Assembly (NCBI RefSeq): GCF_004923315.1
Contig: NZ_CP039650.1
Location: 1,253,501-1,317,500 of the forward strand
DNA: 64,000 nt
Direction: 5' to 3'
Source: Azospirillum sp. TSA2s
Lineage (GTDB): Bacteria; Pseudomonadota; Alphaproteobacteria; Azospirillales; Azospirillaceae
The number at the start of each line of letters is the position of its first letter. Position 1 is the first letter of the stretch. Both the position numbers and the translations under genes were made by a program. A model generated the notes under the pieces. It was not told the origin of the DNA, made no database searches, and worked only from the letters and a program-made list of their open reading frames with translations. Shown here piece after piece: positions 1 to 8,429 of this stretch.

Positions 1-645
1 GCCCCAGCGCAGGTCGATCAGCCGCGGTTCGCGCGGGCTGGCGCGGCCGACGGCGTGGATGGCGGGATAGTCGCGGTCGAGCAGGTCCTGCCCGACGATC
101 ACCTCGACCGCCGCGTCGAACTCGGCGGCCAGATCCTGCGCCGCCTGGGCCAGTTCCGCCGGTCCCATGTCGCAGGCGGGGGTGTTCACCAGATCGCGCA
201 CCAGCCAGGTGGCGGTTGCCGCCCGCTCCACCTCGCCGTGGTCGGCCTCCGCCGGCCAGACCAGATTGGCGAACCCCTTCTCCGGCGGCTTCTTGTAGCG
301 GCTGAAGCGGTAGCTGCCGAGCGCCCAGCCCAGCGCCGCCCGCGTCGCCGCCCGCGCGTCCAGCGCCGCGTCGATCCGGTAGGAGCCGGCCGGCAGGGAG
401 GACGGCAGGCCGGCGAAGGCCCACAGGTCGTCGACGGCCGACACGCCGGCCAGCACATGGGCGACGGCGCCGTCCGGCCCCGGCAGGAACACGGTCGATC
501 CGGCCTCGCCGGTGAAGCCCACCGCCTTGACCCAGGAGGCGACGGCCGGCGACTGCCCGGCCAGCCAGTCGGCCAGCCCGGCCTTGGTCACGGGGGTGAG
601 GGCGACGGTGTCCGGACCGTCAACGGCAAGCAGGGTGGCGAGCAA
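1..645 (-). CDS. M17 leucyl aminopeptidase family protein, N-terminal part (cut by window edge)
   Basis: The 215 codons visible encode the N-terminal domain and the beginning of the catalytic domain of a cytosolic zinc-type aminopeptidase that removes N-terminal residues from peptides. The segment RDLVNTPACDMGPAEL, followed by AVGRASPREPRLIDLRWG at the edge, is the typical entry to the M17 catalytic domain. The metal-binding residues lie beyond position 1. No ATG exists in frame after the upstream stop, so I chose TTG at 645, which has GAGAAGG about ten bases upstream. I did not identify a partner gene; the next gene upstream (AlaX-like) is 700 bp away on the same strand. The family call is fairly secure; whether it is PepA-like or PepB-like cannot be decided from this half. 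Confidence 0.8.
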   Translation of the reverse strand, partial: MLATLLAVDGPDTVALTPVTKAGLADWLAGQSPAVASWVKAVGFTGEAGSTVFLPGPDGAVAHVLAGVSAVDDLWAFAGLPSSLPAGSYRIDAALDARAATRAALGWALGSYRFSRYKKPPEKGFANLVWPAEADHGEVERAATATWLVRDLVNTPACDMGPAELAQAAQDLAAEFDAAVEVIVGQDLLDRDYPAIHAVGRASPREPRLIDLRWG

Positions 646-782
646 GACTGGGGAATCCTTCTCACGAGATCACGTTACGCATCCGACACGGATGCCCATC
701 CCCCAAGGATGGCGCGCCGGGCGGCGGCTGGAAAGGGGTGGCATGCGCCGGGCAGGCATGGGCGGGCTGTGAAAGTCGGGGG

Positions 783-915
783 ATGGAACAGGATGGAACG
801 GTTTTCCAGGCATGTTCCACTGTTCCATCGGTCGCCATGCCCCATCCGTCGCGTCGTTTCGACGGGCGCGGATGGAACACCGTGAAACAGCTTTCCGGTG
901 ATGTTCCATTGTTCC
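783..915. repeat. Two spaced copies of a GGAACA...TGTTCC inverted repeat
   Basis: The first copy pairs TGGAACAGGATGGAAC (783-798) with GTTCCACTGTTCCA (813-826), an almost perfect stem with a loop of about 14 bases. The second copy, about 90 bases downstream, pairs GGAACACCGTGAAAC with GTTCCATTGTTCC less perfectly. The loops share TTTCC, so the two copies look like a duplicated unit. The function is unknown. Confidence 0.55.
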
Positions 916-1191
916 CTGCGCCGGGTGGGTCGCGGTTGGGCGATGCCGCCGGAACGGCATAGGGTGATCGGTTGCAATGGAACGGTGGATCGAAGACATG
1001 CCCCTCTCCCCGATTTCATAGGTAAGTTATCCTAACACAGAGAGTGGAGGCCGCCAGTGATTGAATGAACCGGGATAGCGCAGCAAGGAGGGCGCGGCGA
1101 TGCCGGGCACGTTGCGAGTGTCCCTTGCCGACCACTACGGGATGCACGCAACTCAGAGCGATATAAGCCCCTGGAATAAAAAGAACTTTGC

Positions 1192-1274
1192 GTCATCCCC
1201 GCGAAGGCGGGGATCCAGGAAGCTCCGCATTGAAGCGGCTGAAACGGCTGGATTCCCGCCTTCGCGGGAACGAC
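1192..1274. repeat. REP-like palindromic element, copy A
   Basis: The arms GTCATCCCCGCGAAGGCGGG and CCCGCCTTCGCGGGAACGAC face each other around a central part that ends GGCTGAAACGGCTGGATT. The same design recurs at 22738-22819 and 60010-60093, always between genes. The outer arms can form long G+C-rich stems. This is a common type of extragenic palindrome in proteobacteria. Confidence 0.75.
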
Positions 1275-1350
1275 GGCCGAATAGACATCATGATTCCAGT
1301 GGTTTGAAGGCCCATGAGATCTGCGCATCCCGTAAATGCTGCCCTGGGAT

Positions 1351-2028
1351 TTATTCGCTTGTTGGCCGAGGATTGGCCGACGCCTGAGCATCGGCCAGCG
1401 TGATTTCGATCCGCTCCTTGCCCTTGCCGGTGTTGCGACGCTTGAGCGTCAGCGCGCCGATCTCGCCCGTTCGGCGCAGATGCGTGCCGCCGCAGGGAAC
1501 CCGGGCGAATCCGGGGATCTCCCAGAAACGGCGTTCGGCCGCCTCGTCGCTGAAGCCGCTCAGGATGGGGGTGTCGGCGGCGACAATGCGCGCCGCCCGT
1601 TCGGCGAATTCGGGCAGCAGCGGGGTCAGCGGTTCGTTCCAGGCGAAGTCGATGCGTGCCTTGTCGGCGGCGATATGGGCGCCGACCTTGTGGATGCCGG
1701 GCAGGCGGTGCACCACCAGCTCAAGCACGATCTCGGCAGCGAAGTGCAGGCGCATCAGCCGGTAGCGGCGCTCCCAGTCGATCGCCACCGCAACGGCGTC
1801 GCCGGGGGCGAGGCGGTGGCCGGGCGCAAGCCTGTAGCGGATCTCGCGGCCGTCCTTGCGGGCTTCCAGCACCTCGAAGCCGCCGATGGTGCCGGCATCG
1901 CTCTCCTGCCCACCGGAAAGCGCGTAGAGGATGGTGGCCTCCAATATGACCTCGTCGCCGTCCACCCCGGCAATGCGGGTTTCCAGGCGGGTGCGGTAGG
2001 GATCGTCCCAGAACAGTTTCCGGGTCAT
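1351..2028 (-). CDS. AlaX-type alanyl-tRNA editing protein
   Basis: A free-standing homologue (225 residues) of the AlaRS editing domain, expected to deacylate mischarged Ser- or Gly-tRNA(Ala) in the cytoplasm. The beta-barrel part comes first (residues 1-90, with YALSGGQESDAGTIGG, the usual Gly-Gly-Gln turn), followed by the zinc-site part with RLMRLHFAAEIVLEL, GAHIAADKARIDF and CGGTHLRRTGEIG. The last motif carries the Cys/His pair. In the first motif the usual HxxxH reads HFAAE, so the second His is replaced by Glu. Start ATG 2028 has GAGG eight bases upstream and gives MTRKLFWDD; a longer frame to 2091 lacks support. It stands alone, with GST divergent on the other side. Confidence 0.85.
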   Translation of the reverse strand: MTRKLFWDDPYRTRLETRIAGVDGDEVILEATILYALSGGQESDAGTIGGFEVLEARKDGREIRYRLAPGHRLAPGDAVAVAIDWERRYRLMRLHFAAEIVLELVVHRLPGIHKVGAHIAADKARIDFAWNEPLTPLLPEFAERAARIVAADTPILSGFSDEAAERRFWEIPGFARVPCGGTHLRRTGEIGALTLKRRNTGKGKERIEITLADAQASANPRPTSE

Positions 2029-2264
2029 CGAGTGCCTCGCGGAAAGCCACAGATCAACGACGTTTTCCAAATGGATGGCCCATCCACCCATTCAGCCGCC
2101 CATCCAGCTGCTCAGTATAGCCGCTCCAATGAAACATCCGGAGGAGGTTTGTCGCGCGGGTAGGGCAGATGCCTGCCCCGGCGCAACCGGAAGGCTTGTT
2201 GCGGTCCGTGAGGTGGGTCATGCTCACGCCCCCGCTGTTTGCCCGTTTCGAAAGGTGCCGTCCG

Positions 2265-2915
2265 ATGTCCAACCTGACCCTGGTGATTGGGAACAAGACC
2301 TATTCGTCCTGGTCGCTGCGCCCCTGGCTGGCGCTCAAGCACACCGGGCTGGCCTTCACCGAGACCGTCATTCCCCTGCGCCAGCCCGACACCGCCGCGC
2401 GCATCGCGGCGCATTCGCCGTCGGGCCGCGTGCCCACCCTGATCCATGACGGGCTGACCGTCTGGGACTCGCTGGCGATCTGCGAGTATGTGGCGGAACT
2501 GGCGCCCGATGCCGGGCTGTGGCCGGCGGGCCGGGCGGCGCGGGCGGTGGCGCGGGCGGTGTCGGCGGAGATGCATTCCGGCTTCGTCTCCCTGCGCACC
2601 ACTATGTCGATGGATCTCAAGCGCGACCGCAAGGGCCAGGGCATGACCGAGGCGACCGCCGCCGACATCGCCCGGATCGAGGCGCTGTGGGCCGATGCCC
2701 GCACCCGCTTCGGCAAGCCGGCGGGCGGGCCGTTCCTGTTCGGCGCCTTCACCATCGCCGACGCCATGTTCGCACCGGTGGTGACGCGGCTGGAGACTTA
2801 TGGCGTCGCGGTGTCGCCCGAGTCGCGCGCCTATATGGACGCGGTGCTGGCGCTGCCGGCGATGCGGGAGTGGATCGCGGCGGCCAAGGCGGAGCCGTGG
2901 GAATTCGAGCCCTAA
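2265..2915 (+). CDS. Glutathione S-transferase family protein
   Basis: A 216-residue cytosolic GST. The N-terminal thioredoxin-like domain (1-80) begins MSNLTLVIGNKTYSSWSLRP, with the conserved cis-proline in GRVPTL and the glutathione-contacting motif WDSLAICEY. The helical C-terminal domain carries FGAFTIADAMFAPV, the N-capping box of the GST core. The N-terminal SxWSLRPW pattern resembles the YfcF/zeta-like group of bacterial GSTs, but the substrate cannot be read. Start ATG 2265 follows AAAGGTG; the longer frame from 2169 would add 32 residues without homology. It is divergent from the AlaX gene with a 236-bp spacer. Confidence 0.88.
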   Translation: MSNLTLVIGNKTYSSWSLRPWLALKHTGLAFTETVIPLRQPDTAARIAAHSPSGRVPTLIHDGLTVWDSLAICEYVAELAPDAGLWPAGRAARAVARAVSAEMHSGFVSLRTTMSMDLKRDRKGQGMTEATAADIARIEALWADARTRFGKPAGGPFLFGAFTIADAMFAPVVTRLETYGVAVSPESRAYMDAVLALPAMREWIAAAKAEPWEFEP

Positions 2916-3015
2916 CAGGAGAAGGAGGAGGTTCTTAAAAGGAATTGTCAGGGAGGTTGTTCTCCTTCAGATTGATAGGTGGTGGTATTCCACTTGCACT
3001 AGGAGATTTTCTAAT

Positions 3016-3369
3016 ATGACACCTATTGCGTCTGCCCTTTACGATTCACTAAAAACTCACCGTTCGGAGCGAGTTCGTCAATATCCCCAATATAGTGAGT
3101 CAAGAATTAGTCGATACACTATTTCATACGGTGAATTGTGCCGTATGGCTGAAGTTCCAATTCAGCCAATTGGAATTGGCAAGTATCTTGGTGAAGTGGC
3201 AACCCACTGTAATGAACACGGATTTCCTCCCATCAATGCACTTGCGGTCAACGGAGACAGTGGATTGCCTGGTGACAGTTACGATCAAGCGGGAGACGGG
3301 CTTTGCTCCCTTGCTAATTGGCCAAAGGAGCTAGAAAGCTGCATTAATGAACAGAGGCAATACCCATAA
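3016..3369 (+). CDS. Orphan 117-residue protein of low G+C content
   Basis: I do not recognise a characterised family. The protein has no signal peptide or membrane segment. A central segment reads GIGKYLGEVATHCNEHGFPP followed by INALAVNGDSGLPGDSYD and a C-terminal W-x-E-x-x-x-C-I pattern. I have the impression that such ALAVN...PG..YD proteins recur as small orphans in other proteobacteria, without known function. Start ATG 3016 has a perfect AGGAGA nine bases upstream at 3001. Base composition is clearly lower in G+C than every neighbour, and the codons are rich in A/T endings, suggesting recent transfer. It lies 100 bp after GST and ends before a strong bidirectional terminator. Confidence 0.65.
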   Translation: MTPIASALYDSLKTHRSERVRQYPQYSESRISRYTISYGELCRMAEVPIQPIGIGKYLGEVATHCNEHGFPPINALAVNGDSGLPGDSYDQAGDGLCSLANWPKELESCINEQRQYP

Positions 3370-3456
3370 AATAATATTGAATTATATTTTCATGTCTCTG
3401 TAATTTCCTTCATCCTGAAAGCACAGCGCGAGCAGAGTCAAAGAAAGTGCAAAAGA

Positions 3457-3494
3457 AAAACGGCGCGCCGTCCTGCCGGATGGCGCGCCGTTTT
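3457..3494. terminator. Bidirectional rho-independent terminator
   Basis: AAAACGGCGCGCC at 3457-3469 pairs perfectly with GGCGCGCCGTTTT at 3482-3494 around a 12-base loop. The T-run on one strand and the A-run on the other allow it to work both for the plus-strand orphan gene and for gltB reading leftward. Confidence 0.85.
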
Positions 3495-3507
3495 CATGTC
3501 TGACCCT

Positions 3508-3712
3508 CGACTCCCTCTCCCCCTGGGGAGAGGGGCGGGGTGAGGGGGATGCATAGCGTGGGTTTTGTGGGGATCGGGGCGTACGCGGTTCTTGAAGATC
3601 CTCGCTGCGCATCCCCCTCACCCTAACCCTCTCCCCGCTTTCGGCGGATCTTCGATCCGCCTGTCGCGTCAGCGCAAACTTCGTTTGCGCGTGAGCGGGG
3701 GGGAGAGGGGAT
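3508..3712. repeat. Intergenic CTCTCCCC-type inverted repeat block
   Basis: CCCTCTCCCCCTGGGGAGAG, followed by a GTGAGGGGGATGC arm, faces GCATCCCCCTCACCCTAACC and its downstream CTCTCCCC arm about 100 bases later. A further internal hairpin (GCGCAAACTTCGTTTGCGC) lies near 3672-3690. Related blocks occur at 8368-8410, 15323-15480, 47550-47700 and 55618-55795. Confidence 0.65.
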
Positions 3713-3734
3713 TATCCGCTTCATACGGAAGTTT

Positions 3735-6700
3735 TCACTCCGCCGGGATGGCGCGCGGCAGGGTCACCGGCACGGCCAGACGGTGCAGCATCTCCTTCGG
3801 AACCACCTGCCAGAAGTGGCCGAGTTCACGCTGCCAGTCGTTGAGGATCTCGGCGGCGAAACGGCTCTGCGTCTCGGCGACATGCTCCTCGATCAGCGCG
3901 CGGAGCTGGGCCTCGTAATGGGACACCTCGATCCGCTGGAAGATGACGCTTTCCTCGTTGATGTGCAGCGGCAGCGAGTCCTCCGGATCGTACAGGTAGG
4001 CCATGCCCCCGGTCATGCCGGCGGCGAAGTTGTCGCCGACCTTGCCCAGGATGACCGCCGTGCCGCCGGTCATGTACTCGCAGCCGTTGGAGCCGCAGCC
4101 CTCCACCACCACGGTGGCGCCGGAGTTGCGCACCGCGAACCGCTCACCGGCCTGGCCGGCGGCGAACAGCTTGCCGGCGGTGGCGCCGTACAGCACCGTG
4201 TTGCCGATGATGGTGTTCCGGTTCGACTCCAGCGGGCTGCTGGTCGCCGGGCGGACCACGATGGTGCCGCCCGACAGGCCCTTGCCGACATAGTCGTTGG
4301 CGTCGCCCATCACCTCCAGCTTGATGCCCTGGACGGCGAAGGCGCCCAAGGACTGGCCGGCGGTGCCGCGCAGACGGACGGTGATGTGGCCGGGCTGCAG
4401 CCCGAACATGCCGAACTTCCGCGTCACCATCGAGGACAGCCGCGTGCCGATGGCGCGCTGCGTGTTGCGGGCGTTGTAGGCGAGCTGCATCTTCTCGCCT
4501 TCCTCGAACAGCGGGCGGGCGTCGGCGACGATGCGGGCGTCGAGCGTGTCCGGCACCTCGTTGCGGCCCTGCAGGGTGCAGTAGCGGGCGTTCTCGCCGG
4601 GATCGACCTGGGCCAGCAGCGGGTTGAGGTCGAGGTCGTCGAGGTGGGCGCCGCCGCGGCTGACCTGATGCAGCAGGTCGGTGCGGCCGATCACCTCGGT
4701 CAGCGAGCGGAAGCCCAGCTTGGCCAGGATCTCGCGGACCTCTTCGGCCAGGAAGGTGAAGAGGTTGACGACCTTCTCCGGCGTGCCGACGAACTTCTCG
4801 CGCAGCTTCTCGTCCTGGACGCAGACGCCGACCGGGCAGGTGTTGGAATGGCACTGCCGGACCATGATGCAGCCCATGGCGATCAGGCTGGCGGTGCCGA
4901 TGCCGAACTCTTCCGCACCCAGCATGGCGGCGATGACGATGTCGCGGCCGGTCTTCAGGCCGCCGTCGGTGCGCAGCCGCACGCGGTGGCGCAGCTTGTT
5001 CAGCGTCAGGACCTGATGCACCTCCGACAGGCCCATCTCCCAGGGCAGGCCGGCGAACTTGATCGAGGTCTGCGGGCTGGCGCCGGTGCCGCCGGAGTTG
5101 CCGGAGATCAGGATGATGTCGGCATTGGCCTTCGCCACGCCGGCGGCGATGGTGCCGATGCCCGACCGGCTGACCAGCTTCACCGTGACCTTGGCGTCCG
5201 GGTTGATCTGCTTCAGGTCATAGATGAGCTGCGCCAGATCCTCGATCGAGTAGATGTCGTGGTGCGGCGGCGGGCTGATGAGCATGACGCCCGGCGTCGA
5301 GTGACGCAGCCGCGCGATCATCTCCGTCACCTTGAAGCCGGGCAGCTGGCCGCCTTCGCCGGGCTTGGCGCCCTGGGCGACCTTGATCTCCAGCTCGCGG
5401 CACTGGTTCAGGTACTCGGCGGTGACGCCGAAGCGGCCCGACGCCACCTGCTTGATGGCGGAGTTCCAGTTGTCGCCGTTCTTGTCGGGACGGAAGCGCG
5501 CCGGATCCTCACCGCCCTCGCCCGAGTCGGACTTGGCGCCGATGCGGTTCATGGCGACGTTCAGCGTGCCGTGCGCCTCGGGCGACAGGGCGCCCATCGA
5601 CATGCCCGGCGTGATGAAGCGCTTGCGGATGGCGGTGATGCTCTCCACCTCGTCCACCGGGACGGCGGCCTTGGTGGTGCGGAACTCCAGCAGGTCGCGC
5701 AGCTGCATCGGCGGCCGCTTGTTCACCTGCTCCGAATACTTCTTGAAGGTGGTGTAGCTGTCGTTGGTGACGGCCTGCTGCAGGGTGTGGATGATCCCAC
5801 CCTCCCAGCCATGGCGGTCGCCCGACTTGCGGAAGCGGTAGAAGCCGCCGACCGGCAGGGGCAGCGCCTCGCCGGCATAGGCCAGCGCGTGCTGCTCCAG
5901 AACCTTCTTCTGGATGCCGTTCAGGCCGATGCCGGAGATGCGGCTGACCATCGCCGGGAAATGCTCGGCGACCAGGGCGCGGCTGAGGCCGATGGCCTCG
6001 AAGTTGCCGCCGCCGCGGTAGCTGCTGATGACCGAGATGCCCATCTTGGACATGATCTTCAGCAGGCCGTCGTCGATGGCCTTCTTGTAGTTCGTCATCG
6101 CCTTTTCCAGCGACAGCGAACCGAGCAGGCCGCGGCGCTGGCGCTCGGCCACCGCTTCCTGGGCGAGATAGGCGTTGACGGTGGTGGCGCCGACGCCGAT
6201 CAGCACCGCGAAGTAATGGGTGTCCAGGCATTCCGCCGTGCGCAGGTTCAGCGAGGTGAAGGTGCGCAGGTTGGAGCGGATCAGGTGGGTGTGGACCGCA
6301 CCGGTCGCCAGGATGGCCGGGATGGCGGCGCGGGCCGGGCCCATCGCCTCGTCGGTCAGGATGACGTGGTTGGCACCGCCGCGCACGGCATCCTCCGCCT
6401 CCTGACGGATGCGGCGCAGCGCGTCGCGCAGGGCGTCGGGGCCGCCGTCCACCGGGAAAGTGGCGTCGATCACCGCCGCCGTCTCGCCCATATACTCCCG
6501 CATCGCGTGGAATTCGGCGGTGGTCAGCACCGGGCTGTCGAGTTGCAGCAACCGGGTCTGGCTTTCATCCTCGTCCAGGATGTTGCCGAGGTTGCCCAGG
6601 CGCGTCTTCAGGCTCATCACCCGGCGCTCGCGAAGCGAGTCGATGGGCGGGTTGGTGACCTGGGAGAAGTTCTGGCGGAAGAAGTGGTGCAGGCCGCGGT

Positions 6701-8282
6701 ACTTGTCGGACAGCACGGCGATCGGGCTGTCGTCGCCCATCGAGCCGATGGCTTCCTTGCCGTCCTCCGCCATCGGGTGGAGAATCAGCTCCATGTCTTC
6801 CATGGCGAGGCCGAAGGCCATCTGGCGACGGCGCAGCTCCTCCTTCTCCATCTCCGACGGCTCGCCCTTCAGCGCGGCGGACTTCACCAGCTCGTCCAGG
6901 TGCGTGGTGTTCTTGACCCACTGGCCCCAGGGCTTCTGGGAGGCCAGATGGTCCTTCAGCTCACGGTCGTGGAACAGTTTGCCGGCCTGGAGGTCGACGG
7001 CGATCATCTCACCCGGGCCGAGGCGGCCCTTCTCGATCACCTGGTTCTCCTCGATCTTGACCATGCCGGTCTCGGAGCCGGCGATGATCAGGCCGTCGGT
7101 GGTGATGGTGTAGCGCATCGGGCGCAGGCCGTTGCGGTCCATGCCGCCGACGACCCAGCGGCCGTCGGTCATCGCCAGCGCCGCCGGGCCGTCCCACGGC
7201 TCCATGACGGAGTTGCAGTAGGCGATCAGGGCCTTGTGGTTGTCCGGCGTGGTCTGCGAGCTGGTCAGCGCCTGCGGCACCAGCATCATCTTGACCATCG
7301 GCGCGGTGCGGCCGGCGCGGACCATCACCTCGAACACCGTGTCCAGCGCGCCGGAGTCGGACAGGCCGACGCCGATCACCGGCTTCAGGTCGCCCATGTT
7401 GGCGCCGAACACCGGATGCTCCATCCGGGTCTCGTGCGCCTTCATCCAGTTGACGTTGCCCTTCAGCGTGTTGATCTCGCCGTTGTGGGCGAGCATGCGG
7501 AAGGGCTGGGCCAGCGGCCAGGTCGGGAAGGTGTTGGTCGAATAGCGCTGGTGATAGATGGCGAAGGACGACTCGAAGCGGTCGTCGGTCAGGTCCGGAT
7601 AGAAGGTGGACAGCTGTTCGGCCAGGAACATGCCCTTGTAGATGATCGAGCGCGCCGACAGCGAGCAGATGTAGAAGTCGTTGATGCGCTCGTTCTGCAC
7701 CGCCTTCTCGATCCGGCGGCGGATGATGTAGAGGTCGAGCTCGAACTGCTCGTCCGACACGCCCTTCGAATTGCCGATGATGATCTGCTCGATCTCGGGC
7801 CGGGTCGCGTTGGCCTTCTCGCCGATGATGTCGACGTTGATCGGCACCTGGCGCCAGCCATAGATGTAGTAGCCGAAGGCCAGGATCTCGGTCTCAACGA
7901 TGCAGCGGCAGGCTTCCTGCGCGTCCAGGCTGATGCGCGGCAGGAAGACCTGACCGACCGCCAGATTGTTCTCCGGCGGGGTGTGGCCGATGACCTTGAC
8001 GTGGTCCTTGAAGAACTTCTGCGGCACCTGGACATGGATGCCGGCGCCGTCGCCGGTCTTGCCGTCGGCGTCCACCGCACCGCGGTGCCAGACCGCCTTC
8101 AGGGCCTCGATGCCTTTCTCGACCACCGAACGGCGGGGCTTGCCGTCGATCGCGGCGATGAAGCCGACGCCGCAGGCGTCGTGCTCGTCGGCCGGATTGT
8201 AGGCGTGGGCAGTGGTCAGCGCCGCGGCGTTGGCGCGGAAATCGGCGACGAACTGCTCACCCTGGTTCAACTCGGTGGTCAT
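3735..8282 (-). CDS. gltB: Glutamate synthase (NADPH) large subunit
   Basis: The alpha subunit of NADPH-GOGAT. It takes the amide nitrogen of glutamine and transfers it to 2-oxoglutarate to give glutamate, the second half of the GS-GOGAT ammonium assimilation cycle. The 1515-residue precursor has a 36-residue propeptide before Cys37 (ACGVGFIAAIDG), the N-terminal nucleophile of the class II amidotransferase domain (37 to about 460). A central domain, the FMN-binding synthase barrel (about 820-1240, with GEGGEDPARF and SGNSGGTGASPQTS) and the C-terminal GXGXG beta-helix follow. The 3Fe-4S cysteines are in CIMVRQCHSNTCPVGVC, with the third at residue 1149. The start follows GAAAGGG. gltD lies 147 bp upstream in the same direction, so the two are probably cotranscribed. 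Length and sequence agree with A. brasilense GltB as I remember it. Confidence 0.97.
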   Translation of the reverse strand: MTTELNQGEQFVADFRANAAALTTAHAYNPADEHDACGVGFIAAIDGKPRRSVVEKGIEALKAVWHRGAVDADGKTGDGAGIHVQVPQKFFKDHVKVIGHTPPENNLAVGQVFLPRISLDAQEACRCIVETEILAFGYYIYGWRQVPINVDIIGEKANATRPEIEQIIIGNSKGVSDEQFELDLYIIRRRIEKAVQNERINDFYICSLSARSIIYKGMFLAEQLSTFYPDLTDDRFESSFAIYHQRYSTNTFPTWPLAQPFRMLAHNGEINTLKGNVNWMKAHETRMEHPVFGANMGDLKPVIGVGLSDSGALDTVFEVMVRAGRTAPMVKMMLVPQALTSSQTTPDNHKALIAYCNSVMEPWDGPAALAMTDGRWVVGGMDRNGLRPMRYTITTDGLIIAGSETGMVKIEENQVIEKGRLGPGEMIAVDLQAGKLFHDRELKDHLASQKPWGQWVKNTTHLDELVKSAALKGEPSEMEKEELRRRQMAFGLAMEDMELILHPMAEDGKEAIGSMGDDSPIAVLSDKYRGLHHFFRQNFSQVTNPPIDSLRERRVMSLKTRLGNLGNILDEDESQTRLLQLDSPVLTTAEFHAMREYMGETAAVIDATFPVDGGPDALRDALRRIRQEAEDAVRGGANHVILTDEAMGPARAAIPAILATGAVHTHLIRSNLRTFTSLNLRTAECLDTHYFAVLIGVGATTVNAYLAQEAVAERQRRGLLGSLSLEKAMTNYKKAIDDGLLKIMSKMGISVISSYRGGGNFEAIGLSRALVAEHFPAMVSRISGIGLNGIQKKVLEQHALAYAGEALPLPVGGFYRFRKSGDRHGWEGGIIHTLQQAVTNDSYTTFKKYSEQVNKRPPMQLRDLLEFRTTKAAVPVDEVESITAIRKRFITPGMSMGALSPEAHGTLNVAMNRIGAKSDSGEGGEDPARFRPDKNGDNWNSAIKQVASGRFGVTAEYLNQCRELEIKVAQGAKPGEGGQLPGFKVTEMIARLRHSTPGVMLISPPPHHDIYSIEDLAQLIYDLKQINPDAKVTVKLVSRSGIGTIAAGVAKANADIILISGNSGGTGASPQTSIKFAGLPWEMGLSEVHQVLTLNKLRHRVRLRTDGGLKTGRDIVIAAMLGAEEFGIGTASLIAMGCIMVRQCHSNTCPVGVCVQDEKLREKFVGTPEKVVNLFTFLAEEVREILAKLGFRSLTEVIGRTDLLHQVSRGGAHLDDLDLNPLLAQVDPGENARYCTLQGRNEVPDTLDARIVADARPLFEEGEKMQLAYNARNTQRAIGTRLSSMVTRKFGMFGLQPGHITVRLRGTAGQSLGAFAVQGIKLEVMGDANDYVGKGLSGGTIVVRPATSSPLESNRNTIIGNTVLYGATAGKLFAAGQAGERFAVRNSGATVVVEGCGSNGCEYMTGGTAVILGKVGDNFAAGMTGGMAYLYDPEDSLPLHINEESVIFQRIEVSHYEAQLRALIEEHVAETQSRFAAEILNDWQRELGHFWQVVPKEMLHRLAVPVTLPRAIPAE

Positions 8283-8367
8283 GGAACGACCCTTTCACAG
8301 TCTGGACGTTGACCTGGGGGGCCGAAGGGAAGGCCCCCTGGGGTAGACAAGGTCGTGGAGGCGGTGC

Positions 8368-8410
8368 CCCCACCCTAACCCTCCCCCGCTGGGCGGAGGA
8401 GGGGACTGCC
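8368..8410. repeat. CCCCACCCTAACCCTCCCCC-type repeat between gltD and gltB
   Basis: A single arm of the second intergenic repeat family (CCCCACCCTAACCCTCCCCC followed by GCTGGGCGGAGGAGGGG, a weak hairpin) fills most of the 147-base gltD-gltB spacer. The closest match is at 47550-47600. Confidence 0.55.
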
Positions 8411-8429
8411 GCTTCTTCGAAAGGAAGCC

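Larger units (their letters stand above)
646..1350. other. Gene-free interval with two hairpin-type repeats and a REP-like element
   Basis: I see no supported coding sequence in these 705 bases; the short reading frames present have no ribosome binding site and no recognisable protein. The interval holds two copies of a GGAACA/TGTTCC-armed hairpin (around 783-829 and 872-915) and one copy of the REP-like element (1192-1274). Confidence 0.7.
3370..3734. other. Gene-free interval with terminator and inverted repeats
   Basis: The first 60 bases are A+T-rich, continuing the composition of the preceding orphan gene. Then come the hairpin terminator at 3457-3494 and a repeat block from about 3508 to 3712. 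No coding sequence is supported. Confidence 0.7.

Noticed and set aside
3783-8312. 1509-codon open frame on the plus strand opposite gltB
   Set aside because: It mirrors gltB codon by codon; its composition is the antisense of a high-G+C gene (rich in Val, Asp, Gly, Ala, Gln, Arg) and it has no recognisable domain.
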